This document shows positions 40,873 to 49,396 of a stretch of DNA of 64,000 nucleotides, piece by piece. How positions within the stretch are numbered: the stretch's first letter is position 1; the number at the start of each line of letters is the position of its first letter. Both the position numbers and the translations under genes were made by a program. The DNA comes from DASVTU01 sp036387415. GTDB taxonomy: Bacteria > Acidobacteriota > Blastocatellia > Pyrinomonadales > Pyrinomonadaceae. The stretch is from positions 10,998 through 74,997 of the forward strand of contig DASVTU010000001.1 of NCBI GenBank assembly GCA_036387415.1, in the 5' to 3' direction. Below the pieces are notes generated by a model that saw nothing but the letters and a program-made list of their open reading frames with translations, was not told the origin of the DNA and ran no database searches.

Positions 40873-41925
40873 TTACGACTGCGTTGCGCGCATCTCCTCC
40901 GTGCCCCGATTGCCCTTCGACACTCCGCCGATTTCGTCCAACGCCTTCGCAATGGCGTTGACGAGTTCGCGCACGCCGCGATTCGTCACCGACGAGATTT
41001 CATAAAAATCTTTGCCGTCTTCGCCAGCACGCACGCGCAGGCGCTCAAGCCTTTCGGGTTCATCGAGCGCATCAATCTTGGTGGCGACAACTATCTGCGG
41101 TCGTTCGGCGAGTTCGGCGTCGTAGGCCGCGAGTTCACGATTGATTGCTTCATAGTCGTCCACGGAGTCGCGGCCTGAAATCGAAGAGATATCGACGAGA
41201 TGCAGCAGAAGTTTCGTCCGTTCGACGTGGCGCAGGAAGCGGTCGCCGAGTCCGGCACCTTCATGCGCGCCTTCAATCAGCCCCGGAATGTCAGCCACGA
41301 CAAACGTCCGGTAGTCGCCCAAATCGACCACGCCGAGATGTGGCTCAAGCGTCGTGAAAGGATAATCGGCAATCTTCGGTTTGGCAGCGGAGATGGTGGA
41401 AATCAGCGTCGATTTTCCAGCGTTCGGGAAGCCGACGAGTCCCACGTCGGCGAGCAGTTTGAGTTCCAGTTGCAACTCGCGTTCTTCGCCGGGACTGCCC
41501 TCTTGATGATAACGGGGCGCACGGTTGGTTGAAGTGGCGAAGTGAGAATTGCCGAAGCCGCCGCGACCGCCGCGCGCCGCCAGCCAACGCTGTCCCTCTT
41601 CGGATAAATCGCAATAAAACTCGCCCGTCTCGCCATCCAACACCTGCGTCCCGACAGGCACATATACGACCGTATCTTCGCCTTCGCGCCCCGCGCGATT
41701 CGAGCCTTCGCCGTGTCGCCCGCGCTCCGCTTTGTGCTCAGGATTGAAACGAAGATGAAGCAGCGTGTTATATGAGGACGAGGCTTCGAGCCAGACATCG
41801 CCGCCGCGACCGCCGTCACCGCCCGAAGGGCCGCCGCGCGGCACAAACTTCTCGCGTCGAAAAGCCATCACGCCATTGCCGCCATGTCCACCGCGAACAC
41901 GAATTTTGGTGCGATCAATAAACAA
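40873..41925 (-). CDS. obgE: GTPase ObgE/CgtA
   Basis: A 350-aa essential GTPase in 50S assembly. The glycine-rich Obg domain covers residues 1-158 (VRGGHGGNGVMAFRREKF). G1 is GFPNAGKSTLIS near 167, G3 DIPGLIEGAHEGAG near 213 and G4 ATKIDALDEP near 284 (TKID rather than the common NKxD). No C-terminal OCT domain was seen. It follows rpmA and rplU, the classical order rplU-rpmA-obg. Its 5' region carries a long-loop class A repeat. Confidence 0.95.
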   Translation of the reverse strand: MFIDRTKIRVRGGHGGNGVMAFRREKFVPRGGPSGGDGGRGGDVWLEASSSYNTLLHLRFNPEHKAERGRHGEGSNRAGREGEDTVVYVPVGTQVLDGETGEFYCDLSEEGQRWLAARGGRGGFGNSHFATSTNRAPRYHQEGSPGEERELQLELKLLADVGLVGFPNAGKSTLISTISAAKPKIADYPFTTLEPHLGVVDLGDYRTFVVADIPGLIEGAHEGAGLGDRFLRHVERTKLLLHLVDISSISGRDSVDDYEAINRELAAYDAELAERPQIVVATKIDALDEPERLERLRVRAGEDGKDFYEISSVTNRGVRELVNAIAKALDEIGGVSKGNRGTEEMRATQS

Positions 41926-41932
41926 CTTTTTT

Positions 41933-42077
41933 AATTGCGGATTGCAGATTGCGGATTAAAAAACAGTAGTTAGCCGTCAGCAAAGATGCTTGATGAGGTT
42001 TGCTCTCAACCACTTTCCAGCCTTTACTCAAGCTCCCGAATTCTGTTCTTCAAATCCGCATTCCGCATTCAAAAATC
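41933..42077. repeat. Heptamer-built inverted repeat, class A, long loop
   Basis: Left arm 41933-41957 of RWTGCGG heptamers, right arm 42052-42077, loop about 94 nt. It spans the obg leader and abuts the rpmA terminator. Confidence 0.65.
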
Positions 42078-42121
42078 AAATGACGCCCGTCGCTTGAGTG
42101 CGTGCACTCGGCGCGGGCGTC
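42069..42121 (-). terminator. Rho-independent terminator after rpmA
   Basis: GACGCCCG (42082-42089) pairs with CGGGCGTC (42114-42121), with inner pairing GAGTGC/GCACTC. On the minus strand it is followed by a T-rich tract (ATTTGATTTTTG). It lies 31 nt after the rpmA stop. Confidence 0.75.
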
Positions 42122-42151
42122 GCATCAGTACCGGACTCTAGTCCCTCAAAC

Positions 42152-42466
42152 TCACGCGGCGACCGCAGGCGACGCCTCTTGTTCAGGCACGACGAGCGCC
42201 AAAGCCGTCACCTCTGCCGGATACACGCTGATGAATTTGCCGTTGCGTCCCTTGTCTTCAAACTTCACAACGCCGTCAATCAACGCAAACAAAGTATCGT
42301 CTTTGCCGCGCCCGACGTTTTTGCCTGGCTTCCATTTCGTCCCACGCTGACGCGCGAGAATATTGCCGCCGAGTACGCGCTCGCCGCCGAATTTCTTGAG
42401 ACCCAATCGTTGCGAGTGCGAATCACGACCGTTGCGCGATGAGCCGACTCCCTTTTTATGTGCCAT
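42152..42466 (-). CDS. rpmA: 50S ribosomal protein L27
   Basis: A 104-aa L27, whose N-terminus reaches the peptidyl-transferase centre. It starts MAHKKGVGSSRNGRDS, so there is no cleavable N-terminal extension of the Firmicutes type. A short Ala/Glu/Val tail extends past the usual end near residue 88. GAGGAGTTAAGAC precedes the ATG. Confidence 0.97.
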   Translation of the reverse strand: MAHKKGVGSSRNGRDSHSQRLGLKKFGGERVLGGNILARQRGTKWKPGKNVGRGKDDTLFALIDGVVKFEDKGRNGKFISVYPAEVTALALVVPEQEASPAVAA

Positions 42467-42483
42467 TGTCTTAACTCCTCAAA

Positions 42484-42564
42484 GCAGATGTCAGAGGCCA
42501 GAGGTCGGAGGTTAGTTAAAAGCAAAAATCTTTTACTAACCTCTGACCTCTAACCTCTGCCTCT
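42484..42564. repeat. Heptamer-built inverted repeat, class B
   Basis: Arms 42484-42516 and 42535-42564 of GAGGTYA heptamers; the inner 16 bp pair with one mismatch. The AT-rich loop (TTAAAAGC...CTTTTA) extends the stem. It lies between rplU and rpmA. Confidence 0.85.
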
Positions 42565-42568
42565 ATCG

Positions 42569-42877
42569 TTATCCGATAGAATCAATCTTCACCGTCGTAT
42601 AGTTCTGGCGGTGTCCCTGCGTGCGCTTGTACTGTTTGCGACGCTTCTTCTTGAAGACGATAATCTTGTCGCCGCGACCGTGGTCAACAATCGTCGCAGC
42701 GATACGTGCGCCGTCAACGATGGGTGCACCGACTTTGACGCCGTCGTCGTTTGCGAGCACCAGTGCTTCGAGTTCGACCGACTCACCCGCCTCTTTATTA
42801 ATCGAAGGCACGCGCACCGTCGCGCCTTCTTCGACGCGAAACTGTTTGCCGCCTGCTCTAATAATTGCGTAAGGCAT
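42569..42877 (-). CDS. rplU: 50S ribosomal protein L21
   Basis: A 102-aa L21 of usual length. Family motifs: YAIIRAGGKQFRVEEG at the start and VFKKKRRKQYKRTQGHRQNY near 75-94. It binds 23S rRNA and is the first gene of the rplU-rpmA-obg group. A GGAGG occurs about 6 nt before the ATG. Confidence 0.97.
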   Translation of the reverse strand: MPYAIIRAGGKQFRVEEGATVRVPSINKEAGESVELEALVLANDDGVKVGAPIVDGARIAATIVDHGRGDKIIVFKKKRRKQYKRTQGHRQNYTTVKIDSIG

Positions 42878-42993
42878 CTCTCTATCCTCCTACCACACAC
42901 TCCGGCAAGCCCAACTTGCCACAGAAAAGTCGTTCATTATAAAGGCCATTCGCCCACTGCGTCAAACCCTCGCGGGAGACACGAAAAACGTGT

Positions 42994-43028
42994 GTTTTCT
43001 GGCCGTTTCTCACGTTTTCTGGCCGTTT
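42994..43028. repeat. Short direct repeat at the accC 3' end
   Basis: A 15-nt unit (GTTTTCTGGCCGTTT) occurs twice, at 42994-43008 and 43014-43028, 20 nt apart. One copy lies in the last accC codons and the other just beyond the stop. Confidence 0.7.
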
Positions 43029-44374
43029 CGTCGCTCCGCAAATTGCTCCATGAACTTAGTCGAATAGTCGCCTGAGCGAAAATAGGGGTCGTTCATAATC
43101 TCCAAATGAAGCGGAATCGTCGTCTTGATTCCTTCAATCACCATCGCTTCGAGCGCGCGACGCATGCGCGCGATAGCCAGTTCGCGTGTCCGCGCGTGAA
43201 CGATGAGTTTGGCAATCATCGAATCGTAGAACGGCGGCACGAAATAACCCGGATAGATAGCCGTATCGACGCGCACGCCGGGGCCGCCCGGAAGATTGCA
43301 GGTCGTAATCCGACCGGGCGACGGCGCAAAAGTCTCTGGGTGCTCCGCGTTGATGCGGCACTCGATGGCGTGCCCGACGATGATGACATCATCTTGTGTG
43401 TAAGACTGCGGCTGCCCCTCGGCGACGAGTATCTGATTTCGCACGATGTCGGCCAATGTGACCATCTCTGTCACGGGATGCTCGACCTGTATGCGCGTGT
43501 TCATCTCCATGAAGTAGAAGCGTCCATCCTCGTCGAGCAGGAATTCGACAGTCCCGGCATTGGAGTAACCAACCTTTTTGCAGGCTTCGACTGCCGCGCG
43601 TCCCATCTGCTCGCGCAACTCCGGCGTGAGCACGGGCGACGGCGCTTCTTCAATCAACTTTTGATGCCGTCGCTGTATCGAGCAATCGCGTTCGCCGAGA
43701 TGGATGCAGTTGCCGTGCTCATCGGCGAGCACTTGAATCTCGACGTGGCGCGGGCGTTCGATGTAGCGTTCGATGTACACGTCGCCATTTTTGAAAGCGG
43801 CGGCGGCCTCGCTTGAAGCCGTCTGTAAGGCCACCCCTAGTTCTTCCTCAGCGCGCACGATACGCATGCCGCGACCACCGCCGCCCGCCGATGCTTTGAC
43901 GATGACTGGAAAGCCAATCTCGCGCGCAATCGCGAGGGCTTCTTCTTCAGTCTTCAAAGGCTCAGGGCTTCCGGGCAAGATGGGCACGCCCGCCTCTTTC
44001 ATCGTGCGTCGTGCTTCCACTTTATCGCCCATCATGCGAATCACGTCGGGGCGCGGCCCGATGAACTTGATGTTGCACGCCTCACAAATCTCTGCGAAGT
44101 AGGCCGACTCGGCGAGGAAGCCGTAGCCCGGATGAATCGCATCGACGTTGGTGATTTCGGCAGCGGCGATAACGGAAGGGATGTTTAGATAACTCTGTGC
44201 CGACGGCGCTGCACCGATGCAAATCGACTCGTCTGCGAAGCGCACATGAAGCGAATCACGGTCGGCGACGCTGTGGACGGCTACCGTCTTGATGCCCATC
44301 TCCTTGCACGTCCAGATGATGCGACACGCAATCTCGCCCCGATTGGCTATCAGAATTTTACGAAACTTACGCAT
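43010..44374 (-). CDS. accC: Biotin carboxylase subunit of acetyl-CoA carboxylase
   Basis: A 454-aa ATP-grasp enzyme that carboxylates biotin on BCCP, the first step of fatty acid synthesis. N-terminal KILIANRGEIACRII; glycine-rich ATP loop KASAGGGGRGMRIV near 159; active-site EMNTRIQVEHPVTEM near 287. Full length. It lies 81 nt after accB with a class B hairpin between. Confidence 0.96.
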   Translation of the reverse strand: MRKFRKILIANRGEIACRIIWTCKEMGIKTVAVHSVADRDSLHVRFADESICIGAAPSAQSYLNIPSVIAAAEITNVDAIHPGYGFLAESAYFAEICEACNIKFIGPRPDVIRMMGDKVEARRTMKEAGVPILPGSPEPLKTEEEALAIAREIGFPVIVKASAGGGGRGMRIVRAEEELGVALQTASSEAAAAFKNGDVYIERYIERPRHVEIQVLADEHGNCIHLGERDCSIQRRHQKLIEEAPSPVLTPELREQMGRAAVEACKKVGYSNAGTVEFLLDEDGRFYFMEMNTRIQVEHPVTEMVTLADIVRNQILVAEGQPQSYTQDDVIIVGHAIECRINAEHPETFAPSPGRITTCNLPGGPGVRVDTAIYPGYFVPPFYDSMIAKLIVHARTRELAIARMRRALEAMVIEGIKTTIPLHLEIMNDPYFRSGDYSTKFMEQFAERRNGQKT

Positions 44375-44378
44375 AAGT

Positions 44379-44452
44379 GAGATGTCAGAGGAGAGAGGCC
44401 AGAAGCCGGTAAATTTCCGTACTGGCCTCTGACCTCTCGCCTCTAACCTCTA
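44379..44452. repeat. Heptamer-built inverted repeat, class B
   Basis: Arms 44379-44411 and 44421-44452 of GAGGTYA-type heptamers with a short loop, between accB and accC. Confidence 0.75.
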
Positions 44453-44455
44453 TTG

Positions 44456-45229
44456 TTACTTTCTTATCCCGAAAAGTGGTTGACCGTATTCGACGGGCTG
44501 CCCGTCTTCCACGTAAATTTTTTCGACTACTCCGGTCGTCTCAGCCAAAATTTCATTCATCAACTTCATCGCTTCGATGATGCACACGACCGACGCGGCC
44601 TCGACGCGGCTGCCCACGCTAACGAACGGTTCGGACGTGGGCGACGGCTTGCGATAGAAAGTGCCGACAATCGGTGCGCTGATGATGTGTAGGTCTTCCG
44701 CTCCGGCGCGCGAAGCATCTCCCGCCGCCGTTGAAGTTGCCGATGAAGTAGTAGACGAGGACGCGCTCTCGCTGCCGGATGAAGCTGTCGAAGACGGAGA
44801 AGCTTGCCCGCTGGAGGAGACTGGCGCAGACGAAGGCGCGATGGAGGCTGATGAAGCGTGCGGTATCTGTCCGGTGTTCTTGCTCAGGCGGACGCGTATG
44901 TCTTCATTCTCAAGCTCGAAATCGGTGAGGCCGTGCGAAGTGAACAACTCGACCAACTCGCGCAACTCTTTCATGTTGAGCGAAGCCGAAGCGTCGGAGC
45001 GTCTCGACGGTTGCTGCTGCGGCGAGGGCTGCTGATGACGCCTGCGACCACCGTGACGACCACCGCCGCCGCGTCGTTCGTCGGGGCTGCCACCACCACT
45101 GCCGCTTCTATCTGTGCTTCTCTCGCCGCCGACGCCGCTACCACTCCTGTCGCCGCGTTCGCCGCGCGAAGTTTCGTTTCGCGTCTGTTCCTGGCCTGCT
45201 GATTGCGATGGTTCCTGCTCGTCGCTCAT
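44456..45229 (-). CDS. accB: Biotin carboxyl carrier protein with long N-terminal extension
   Basis: A 257-aa BCCP; typical ones are 150-170 aa. The C-terminal biotinyl domain (about 180-257) has EAMKLMNEI with the biotinylated Lys near 218. The conserved N-terminal helix is MKELRELVELFTSHGLTDFELE near 87. Residues 1-82 are an Arg/Gly/Ser-rich disordered extension, and a Ser/Ala linker precedes the biotinyl domain. It starts its own unit after the rplQ terminator. Confidence 0.93.
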   Translation of the reverse strand: MSDEQEPSQSAGQEQTRNETSRGERGDRSGSGVGGERSTDRSGSGGGSPDERRGGGGRHGGRRRHQQPSPQQQPSRRSDASASLNMKELRELVELFTSHGLTDFELENEDIRVRLSKNTGQIPHASSASIAPSSAPVSSSGQASPSSTASSGSESASSSTTSSATSTAAGDASRAGAEDLHIISAPIVGTFYRKPSPTSEPFVSVGSRVEAASVVCIIEAMKLMNEILAETTGVVEKIYVEDGQPVEYGQPLFGIRK

Positions 45230-45304
45230 GCCTTTTCGACTCCGCGCCGTCGAGCCTCTGCTGCTATTAGCGGCTCGCGTGCATCTTAATTTTTACGAAC
45301 AACA

Positions 45305-45348
45305 GAAAAAGCCCCAACCCGCTTGCGCGCCGGCGGTCGATTGGGGCT
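45305..45348 (-). terminator. Rho-independent terminator after rplQ
   Basis: AGCCCCAA (45310-45317) pairs with TTGGGGCT (45341-45348), with further GC-rich pairing inside. On the minus strand it ends in a five-T run (45305-45310). It marks the end of the alpha operon. Confidence 0.75.
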
Positions 45349-45427
45349 GGCGGTCGGTGAGCGGGTTTGCTGCCGACGCGCGTTCCAGACGACCGCGCGC
45401 CACGCCCCGAATTCACTTCCGTTTTTC

Positions 45428-46168
45428 CTACTCTGTATCTTTTTGCTCGGCGGATGTCTGTTCGGTCTTCTTTGAACGACGACCGCCTGTGCCCGCCTTG
45501 TCCGCGTCTTTCGCTTCCGGCACGGACGCCTCGCCACCGCCGCGAGCCTCTGTGGTCTCCGGCTTCTCAAACGTCTTGTCGGCCTTCTTGCCGCCACGAC
45601 GACCGCCCTCCACTTCCCTCGACTCGCTAGCCTTGGCAGACTTCTTCTTGCCCGAAGCGACGGACTTGGTGCGCTTCGAGGCCGATTCCGCCGCCTCGCG
45701 CTCGCGCGGGTTATCAACGAGTTCGATGATGGCGAGTTCGGCGTTGTCGCCGTCGCGTCTGCCAAGTTTGATGATACGCGTGTACCCACCTGGACGACTC
45801 TCGAAGCGTTCGCCGAGTTCGTTAAAGAGTCGCTTGAGAGCGGCGACGCCCGCCGTGCGCGGCGCGGGCTTCTGGCCGCGTTTGCCCGTCGAGGCGGATT
45901 GCTGGCGGTTGCCTGCGTGAAAGAAGGTGGCCGCCTGCCGACGCAGGTGGACGGCTTCGACCGCCGCATTGTCGCCTTCGAGTCCGCGCGCACGGCGCGA
46001 GAGCGTGATGGCACGTTCGATGAACGGGCGCAACTCTTTGGCCTTCGGCAGAGTGGTGACGATGCGCTCATCGCGCGCGTTGATGAGCGAGGTGGCAAGA
46101 TTCCGCAGCATCGACATGCGATGCTCGGTCGTGCGTCCCAGTTTACGATGTGCTTTTAAGTGTCGCAT
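45428..46168 (-). CDS. rplQ: 50S ribosomal protein L17 with long C-terminal tail
   Basis: A 246-aa L17; the conserved part is about residues 1-155 (MRHLKAHRKLGRTTEHR at the start, RPGGYTRI near 131). The last 90 residues are a Lys/Glu/Ala/Ser/Gly-rich disordered tail absent from E. coli L17 (127 aa). It is the last gene of the alpha operon, after rpoA, with a terminator downstream. Confidence 0.94.
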   Translation of the reverse strand: MRHLKAHRKLGRTTEHRMSMLRNLATSLINARDERIVTTLPKAKELRPFIERAITLSRRARGLEGDNAAVEAVHLRRQAATFFHAGNRQQSASTGKRGQKPAPRTAGVAALKRLFNELGERFESRPGGYTRIIKLGRRDGDNAELAIIELVDNPREREAAESASKRTKSVASGKKKSAKASESREVEGGRRGGKKADKTFEKPETTEARGGGEASVPEAKDADKAGTGGRRSKKTEQTSAEQKDTE

Positions 46169-46181
46169 GACAAACCTTTAC

Positions 46182-46249
46182 TTTGGGACGCTGGACAATA
46201 GAGCGAAACAGGTTGTTCGTCGTCTATTATGCATCGTCCAACGTCTATT
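46182..46249. repeat. Heptamer-built inverted repeat, GACGATG class
   Basis: Arms 46184-46207 and 46217-46249 of GGACNAT/AATAGAC heptamers, with imperfect pairing, between rpoA and rplQ. Confidence 0.65.
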
Positions 46250-46250
46250 C

Positions 46251-47312
46251 TTAATCTTCTTCGTCGTCGATGTCCGCGAAGTCGCTGATGTCGCCCGCGT
46301 CGCGTCCGCCGGAGCCGGGAATCGGGTTGCCCTGCTCGTCAAACTCCATTCCGAAATCGAGTCCCATGCCGTGCAGGATGTCTTTGATTTCGTTGAGCGA
46401 CTTCTTGCCGAAGTTTTTGGTGGCGAGCATCTCGCGCTCGCTGCGCTGTACGAGGTCGCGGATGGTGCGAATGTTGGCGTTCTTCAGACAGTTGTACGAA
46501 CGCACGGAGAGTTCGAGTTCATCGACCGAGCGGTCGAGTTGGTCGTTGCGCGGCAGGGGCGGACGCTCAATGCCGACGTAAGCGAAGTCGTCCCTGTCCT
46601 CCTCGAAGTTGATGAAAATCGCCATGTGGTCTTTGATTAATTTCGCGGCGAGACCAATCGCGTCGTCGGGTTTGACGGAACCATCCGTCCAGACTTCGAT
46701 GGTCAGCTTATCGAACTCCGTGTTCTGTCCGAGGCGCGCGGCTTCGACCGTGAAATTGACCTTCTTGACCGGAGTGTGGACGGAATCCACAGGGATGTAG
46801 CCGAGCGAGAGGTCTTCGTCAAAGTTGCGCTCGGCGGGCACATAGCCGCGACCGCGCTTCAAACGCATTTCGATTTGAAGCGAACCGCCTTCGCTGACCG
46901 TTGCGATGTAGACGTTCGGGTCGAGCACCTCGACATCGGCATCGGCTTCGATGTCGCCGGAAGTGACTTCGCCCGCGCCCGATTTCGTAATCGTCAGTGT
47001 CTTGGCTTCGCTACCGTGAAGTTTGAAGGGAATCTGCTTGAGATTCAGAATCACGTCGGTCGCATCCTCGACCACCCCGCGAATCGACGAAAACTCATGT
47101 TCGACGCCCTCAATCTTGACGGCGGTAATCGCCGCGCCCTCGATAGAGGAAAGCAGCGCGCGACGCAGAGAATTGCCGATGGTCGTGCCGAACCCGCGCT
47201 CGAAAGGCTGCGCGGAGAAACGACCGTAACGCGCCGTCAAAGTCTCGTTCTCAACCGCCAGACGACGCGGCATCTGAAATCCTGTCCAGAGATTGTGTTG
47301 ATCCATAGCCAT
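46251..47312 (-). CDS. rpoA: RNA polymerase alpha subunit
   Basis: A 353-aa alpha subunit. The N-terminal dimerisation domain has FERGFGTTIGNSLRRALLSS (residues about 34-53). The C-terminal domain that contacts UP elements and activators has LELSVRSYNCLKNANIRTI near 268 and KNFGKKSLNEIKDIL near 300. An acidic tail follows. ATG 47312 is preferred to the upstream frame start at 47405; ATG 47306 is two codons further in. Confidence 0.96.
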   Translation of the reverse strand: MAMDQHNLWTGFQMPRRLAVENETLTARYGRFSAQPFERGFGTTIGNSLRRALLSSIEGAAITAVKIEGVEHEFSSIRGVVEDATDVILNLKQIPFKLHGSEAKTLTITKSGAGEVTSGDIEADADVEVLDPNVYIATVSEGGSLQIEMRLKRGRGYVPAERNFDEDLSLGYIPVDSVHTPVKKVNFTVEAARLGQNTEFDKLTIEVWTDGSVKPDDAIGLAAKLIKDHMAIFINFEEDRDDFAYVGIERPPLPRNDQLDRSVDELELSVRSYNCLKNANIRTIRDLVQRSEREMLATKNFGKKSLNEIKDILHGMGLDFGMEFDEQGNPIPGSGGRDAGDISDFADIDDEED

Positions 47313-47445
47313 AGTTTTTATGAGTAAACCTTTTATGCGAGAAGCCGCTCGCTCTAAATCGACAGACGAGCGCGCTTCTCCGGCACGCGCGGCTCTGACC
47401 ACCAAGCGGGCGAGAGCGCACGACGCCGGGAAGCGTCGCCCCGAA

Positions 47446-48087
47446 TTACTTGCTGTAAAGTTCGACGATTAACTGCTCGTTGATGGAGCGGTCGATGTCG
47501 TCGCGCGTCGGCAATGAACCGACCCGCGCGCTCATCTCCGCGCCATCCGCCGGAACCGTCCAACTCGGACGACCGCGACCCGCAGCCGTTTGCCATGCGC
47601 CTTCGATGTGCGGATTGCGTCGGCTCGCCTCGCGGACGGAAATGACATCGCCCTGCTTCACCTGAAACGAAGGGATGTCAACCTTGCGCCCGTTGACTTC
47701 GATGTGGCCGTGATTAACCAGTTGACGCGCCTGACGACGCGAAGTAGCGAAGCCCGCGCGATACACCGCATTGTCCAGACGACGTTCGAGCAGGATTAAA
47801 AGATTCTCGCCCGTAATGCCTTTCTGGCGGGCGGCTTTTTCAAAATAGTTACGGAACTGGCCTTCAAGCACGAAGTAGATGCGCTTGACCTTCTGCTTCT
47901 CGCGCAACTGCTGGCCATAACCGACCAGAGCCTTACCGCGTCGCAGAGAGTTGCCATGCTGTCCCGGCGGCTGTGTGCCGCGTTTCTCAATCGGACATGA
48001 GGGCTTATAACAACGGTCGCCCTTCAAAAATAATTTTGCACCTTCGCGGCGGCACAGACGGCACACCGCAGCACGATACCTAGCCAC
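47446..48087 (-). CDS. rpsD: 30S ribosomal protein S4, zinc-type
   Basis: A 213-aa primary 16S-binding protein. The GTG start at 48087 (ARYRAAVCRLCRREG) is decided by GGAGG 8 nt upstream; the frame to 48138 has no support. Cys residues at CRLC, C and C (about 8-31) form the zinc-binding N-terminus of C+ S4 proteins. The S4 RNA-binding domain has RRLDNAVYRAGFATSRRQAR near 93. A Pro/Gly-rich insert near 175 lengthens the C-terminus. Confidence 0.95.
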   Translation of the reverse strand: MARYRAAVCRLCRREGAKLFLKGDRCYKPSCPIEKRGTQPPGQHGNSLRRGKALVGYGQQLREKQKVKRIYFVLEGQFRNYFEKAARQKGITGENLLILLERRLDNAVYRAGFATSRRQARQLVNHGHIEVNGRKVDIPSFQVKQGDVISVREASRRNPHIEGAWQTAAGRGRPSWTVPADGAEMSARVGSLPTRDDIDRSINEQLIVELYSK

Positions 48088-48192
48088 TTCTTTTGCCTCC
48101 AGTCTATCTTGAAAGACGGAAAAGTTTACAGACCGCAAGCCGCGTTATTTTCAAACAACGCTCCCGCGACCCTTCTTCCTTTAGGTCATATC

Positions 48193-48274
48193 AATTGCGG
48201 ATTTCGGATTGCGGAATATGGATTAAAGAAACAAATTCTTCTAATCAGCATTCCGCAATCCGAAATCCGCAATT
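48193..48274. repeat. Heptamer-built inverted repeat, class A, 33-bp stem
   Basis: The best-matched copy: 48193-48225 pairs with 48242-48274 with only three mismatches, of which 25 bp at the base are perfect. RWTGCGG/RTTTCGG heptamers, 16-nt loop. It ends 2 nt before the rpsK stop. Confidence 0.9.
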
Positions 48275-48276
48275 AG

Positions 48277-48678
48277 TTAAACTCTACGACGCTTCGGCGG
48301 TCGGCAGCCATTATGCGGAATCGGCGTTGTGTCGCGGATGGAATTGACGCGGATGCCGGCGTTGTGAATCGCGCGTATCGCCGACTCACGACCGCCGCCC
48401 GGCCCCTTCACACGCACTTCGCACTGCTGCATTCCGGCTTCCTTCGCCTTGTTGGCCGCCTCGTAGGCCGCTTGCTGAGCGGCGAACGGCGTTCCCTTGC
48501 GCGAACCCCTGAAACCACGCGCGCCCGAAGACGACTGTGCGACGAGATTGCCTTCGAGGTCAGTAATCGAAATCATCGTGTTATTAAACGATGCTGCGAT
48601 GTGAACAATCCCGTTCGGGATATTCTTTCTCTCTTTCTTACGAAAGACCTTCTTTTTTCCGCCAGTTGCTTTTGCCAT
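48277..48678 (-). CDS. rpsK: 30S ribosomal protein S11
   Basis: A 133-aa S11 of the platform. Typical motifs: HIAASFNNTMISITDLEG (about residue 25), VRVKGPGGGRESAIRAI (about 91) and the end RDTTPIPHNGCRPPKRRRV. A Lys/Arg-rich N-terminus is usual. Confidence 0.97.
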   Translation of the reverse strand: MAKATGGKKKVFRKKERKNIPNGIVHIAASFNNTMISITDLEGNLVAQSSSGARGFRGSRKGTPFAAQQAAYEAANKAKEAGMQQCEVRVKGPGGGRESAIRAIHNAGIRVNSIRDTTPIPHNGCRPPKRRRV

Positions 48679-48680
48679 GA

Positions 48681-48780
48681 TTCAGTAAATTCAGTAGTCA
48701 GTAGCCAGTAGGCAGAATTCAGTAGAAAAGTAATCAGCAGTTTCTTCATGCTGGCTACTGTCTACTGAATTCTGTCTACT
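48681..48780. repeat. Heptamer-built inverted repeat, CAGTAGN class
   Basis: Arms 48681-48726 and 48751-48780 of CAGTAGN heptamers. A 19-bp stem (48707-48725 with 48762-48780) has one mismatch. It lies between rpsM and rpsK. Confidence 0.85.
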
Positions 48781-48786
48781 TCGATT

Positions 48787-49170
48787 TTACTTCTTGCCCG
48801 GAGCCTTCTTCTTGGCGACGGTGGCGCGACGCGGCCCTTTGCGTGTGCGCGCGTTGGTGTGCGTGCGCTGTCCACGCACGGGCAAGCCCCGCCGATGACG
48901 CAGACCGCGATAAGAGCCGATGTCCATCAAACGCTTGATGTCCATCTGCACGCGTTTGCGGAGGTCGCCTTCCACTTCGCCCTGTGTCTCAATAATCGAG
49001 CGAATGCGTCCGAGTTGAGCCTCGTCCAAGTCACGCACGCGCGTGTCAGGAGCAATCTCGGCTTCCTGCAAAATTGAGTTCGAGCGCGAACGACCGATAC
49101 CGTAAATGTACGTCAGGCCGATTTCTACGCGCTTATTAACCGGAAGGTCTACGCCAACTACACGTGCCAT
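48787..49170 (-). CDS. rpsM: 30S ribosomal protein S13
   Basis: A 127-aa S13 of the 30S head, contacting 5S-side bridges and P-site tRNA. Conserved VVGVDLPVNKRVEIGLTYI at the start and the basic RHRRGLPVRGQRTHTNARTR near 92. Lys-rich tail as usual. Confidence 0.97.
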   Translation of the reverse strand: MARVVGVDLPVNKRVEIGLTYIYGIGRSRSNSILQEAEIAPDTRVRDLDEAQLGRIRSIIETQGEVEGDLRKRVQMDIKRLMDIGSYRGLRHRRGLPVRGQRTHTNARTRKGPRRATVAKKKAPGKK

Positions 49171-49197
49171 CTTCTTCTCTCTCCAAACTCTTAGATG

Positions 49198-49283
49198 ATT
49201 GTGGATTTTGTAATGTGGATAGCGAATTTAATAAATCAACTGCTCATAATCCGCAATCCGAAATCCACATTCCGCAATTCCAC
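49198..49283. repeat. Heptamer-built inverted repeat, class A
   Basis: Arms 49198-49230 and 49246-49283 of RWTGCGG/RATGTGG heptamers with imperfect pairing. It fills the gap between rpmJ and rpsM and touches the rpmJ stop. Confidence 0.75.
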
Positions 49284-49396
49284 TAGCCCTGTCGCTGTTT
49301 ATGTTTCGGATTCGTGCAAATCACCCTAACCACGCCCTTGCGGTGGATAATCTTGCAGTTATCACACATTTTCTTAACCGAAGCTCTTACTTTCAT
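49283..49396 (-). CDS. rpmJ: 50S ribosomal protein L36, zinc-type
   Basis: A 37-aa L36, too short for many gene callers. It reads MKVRASVKKMCDNCKII and continues to end KHKQRQG, with the zinc ligands C11, C14, C27 and H32. Its ATG overlaps the TGA of the infA relic upstream (ATGA), so it may depend on translation of that relic. Confidence 0.95.
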   Translation of the reverse strand: MKVRASVKKMCDNCKIIHRKGVVRVICTNPKHKQRQG

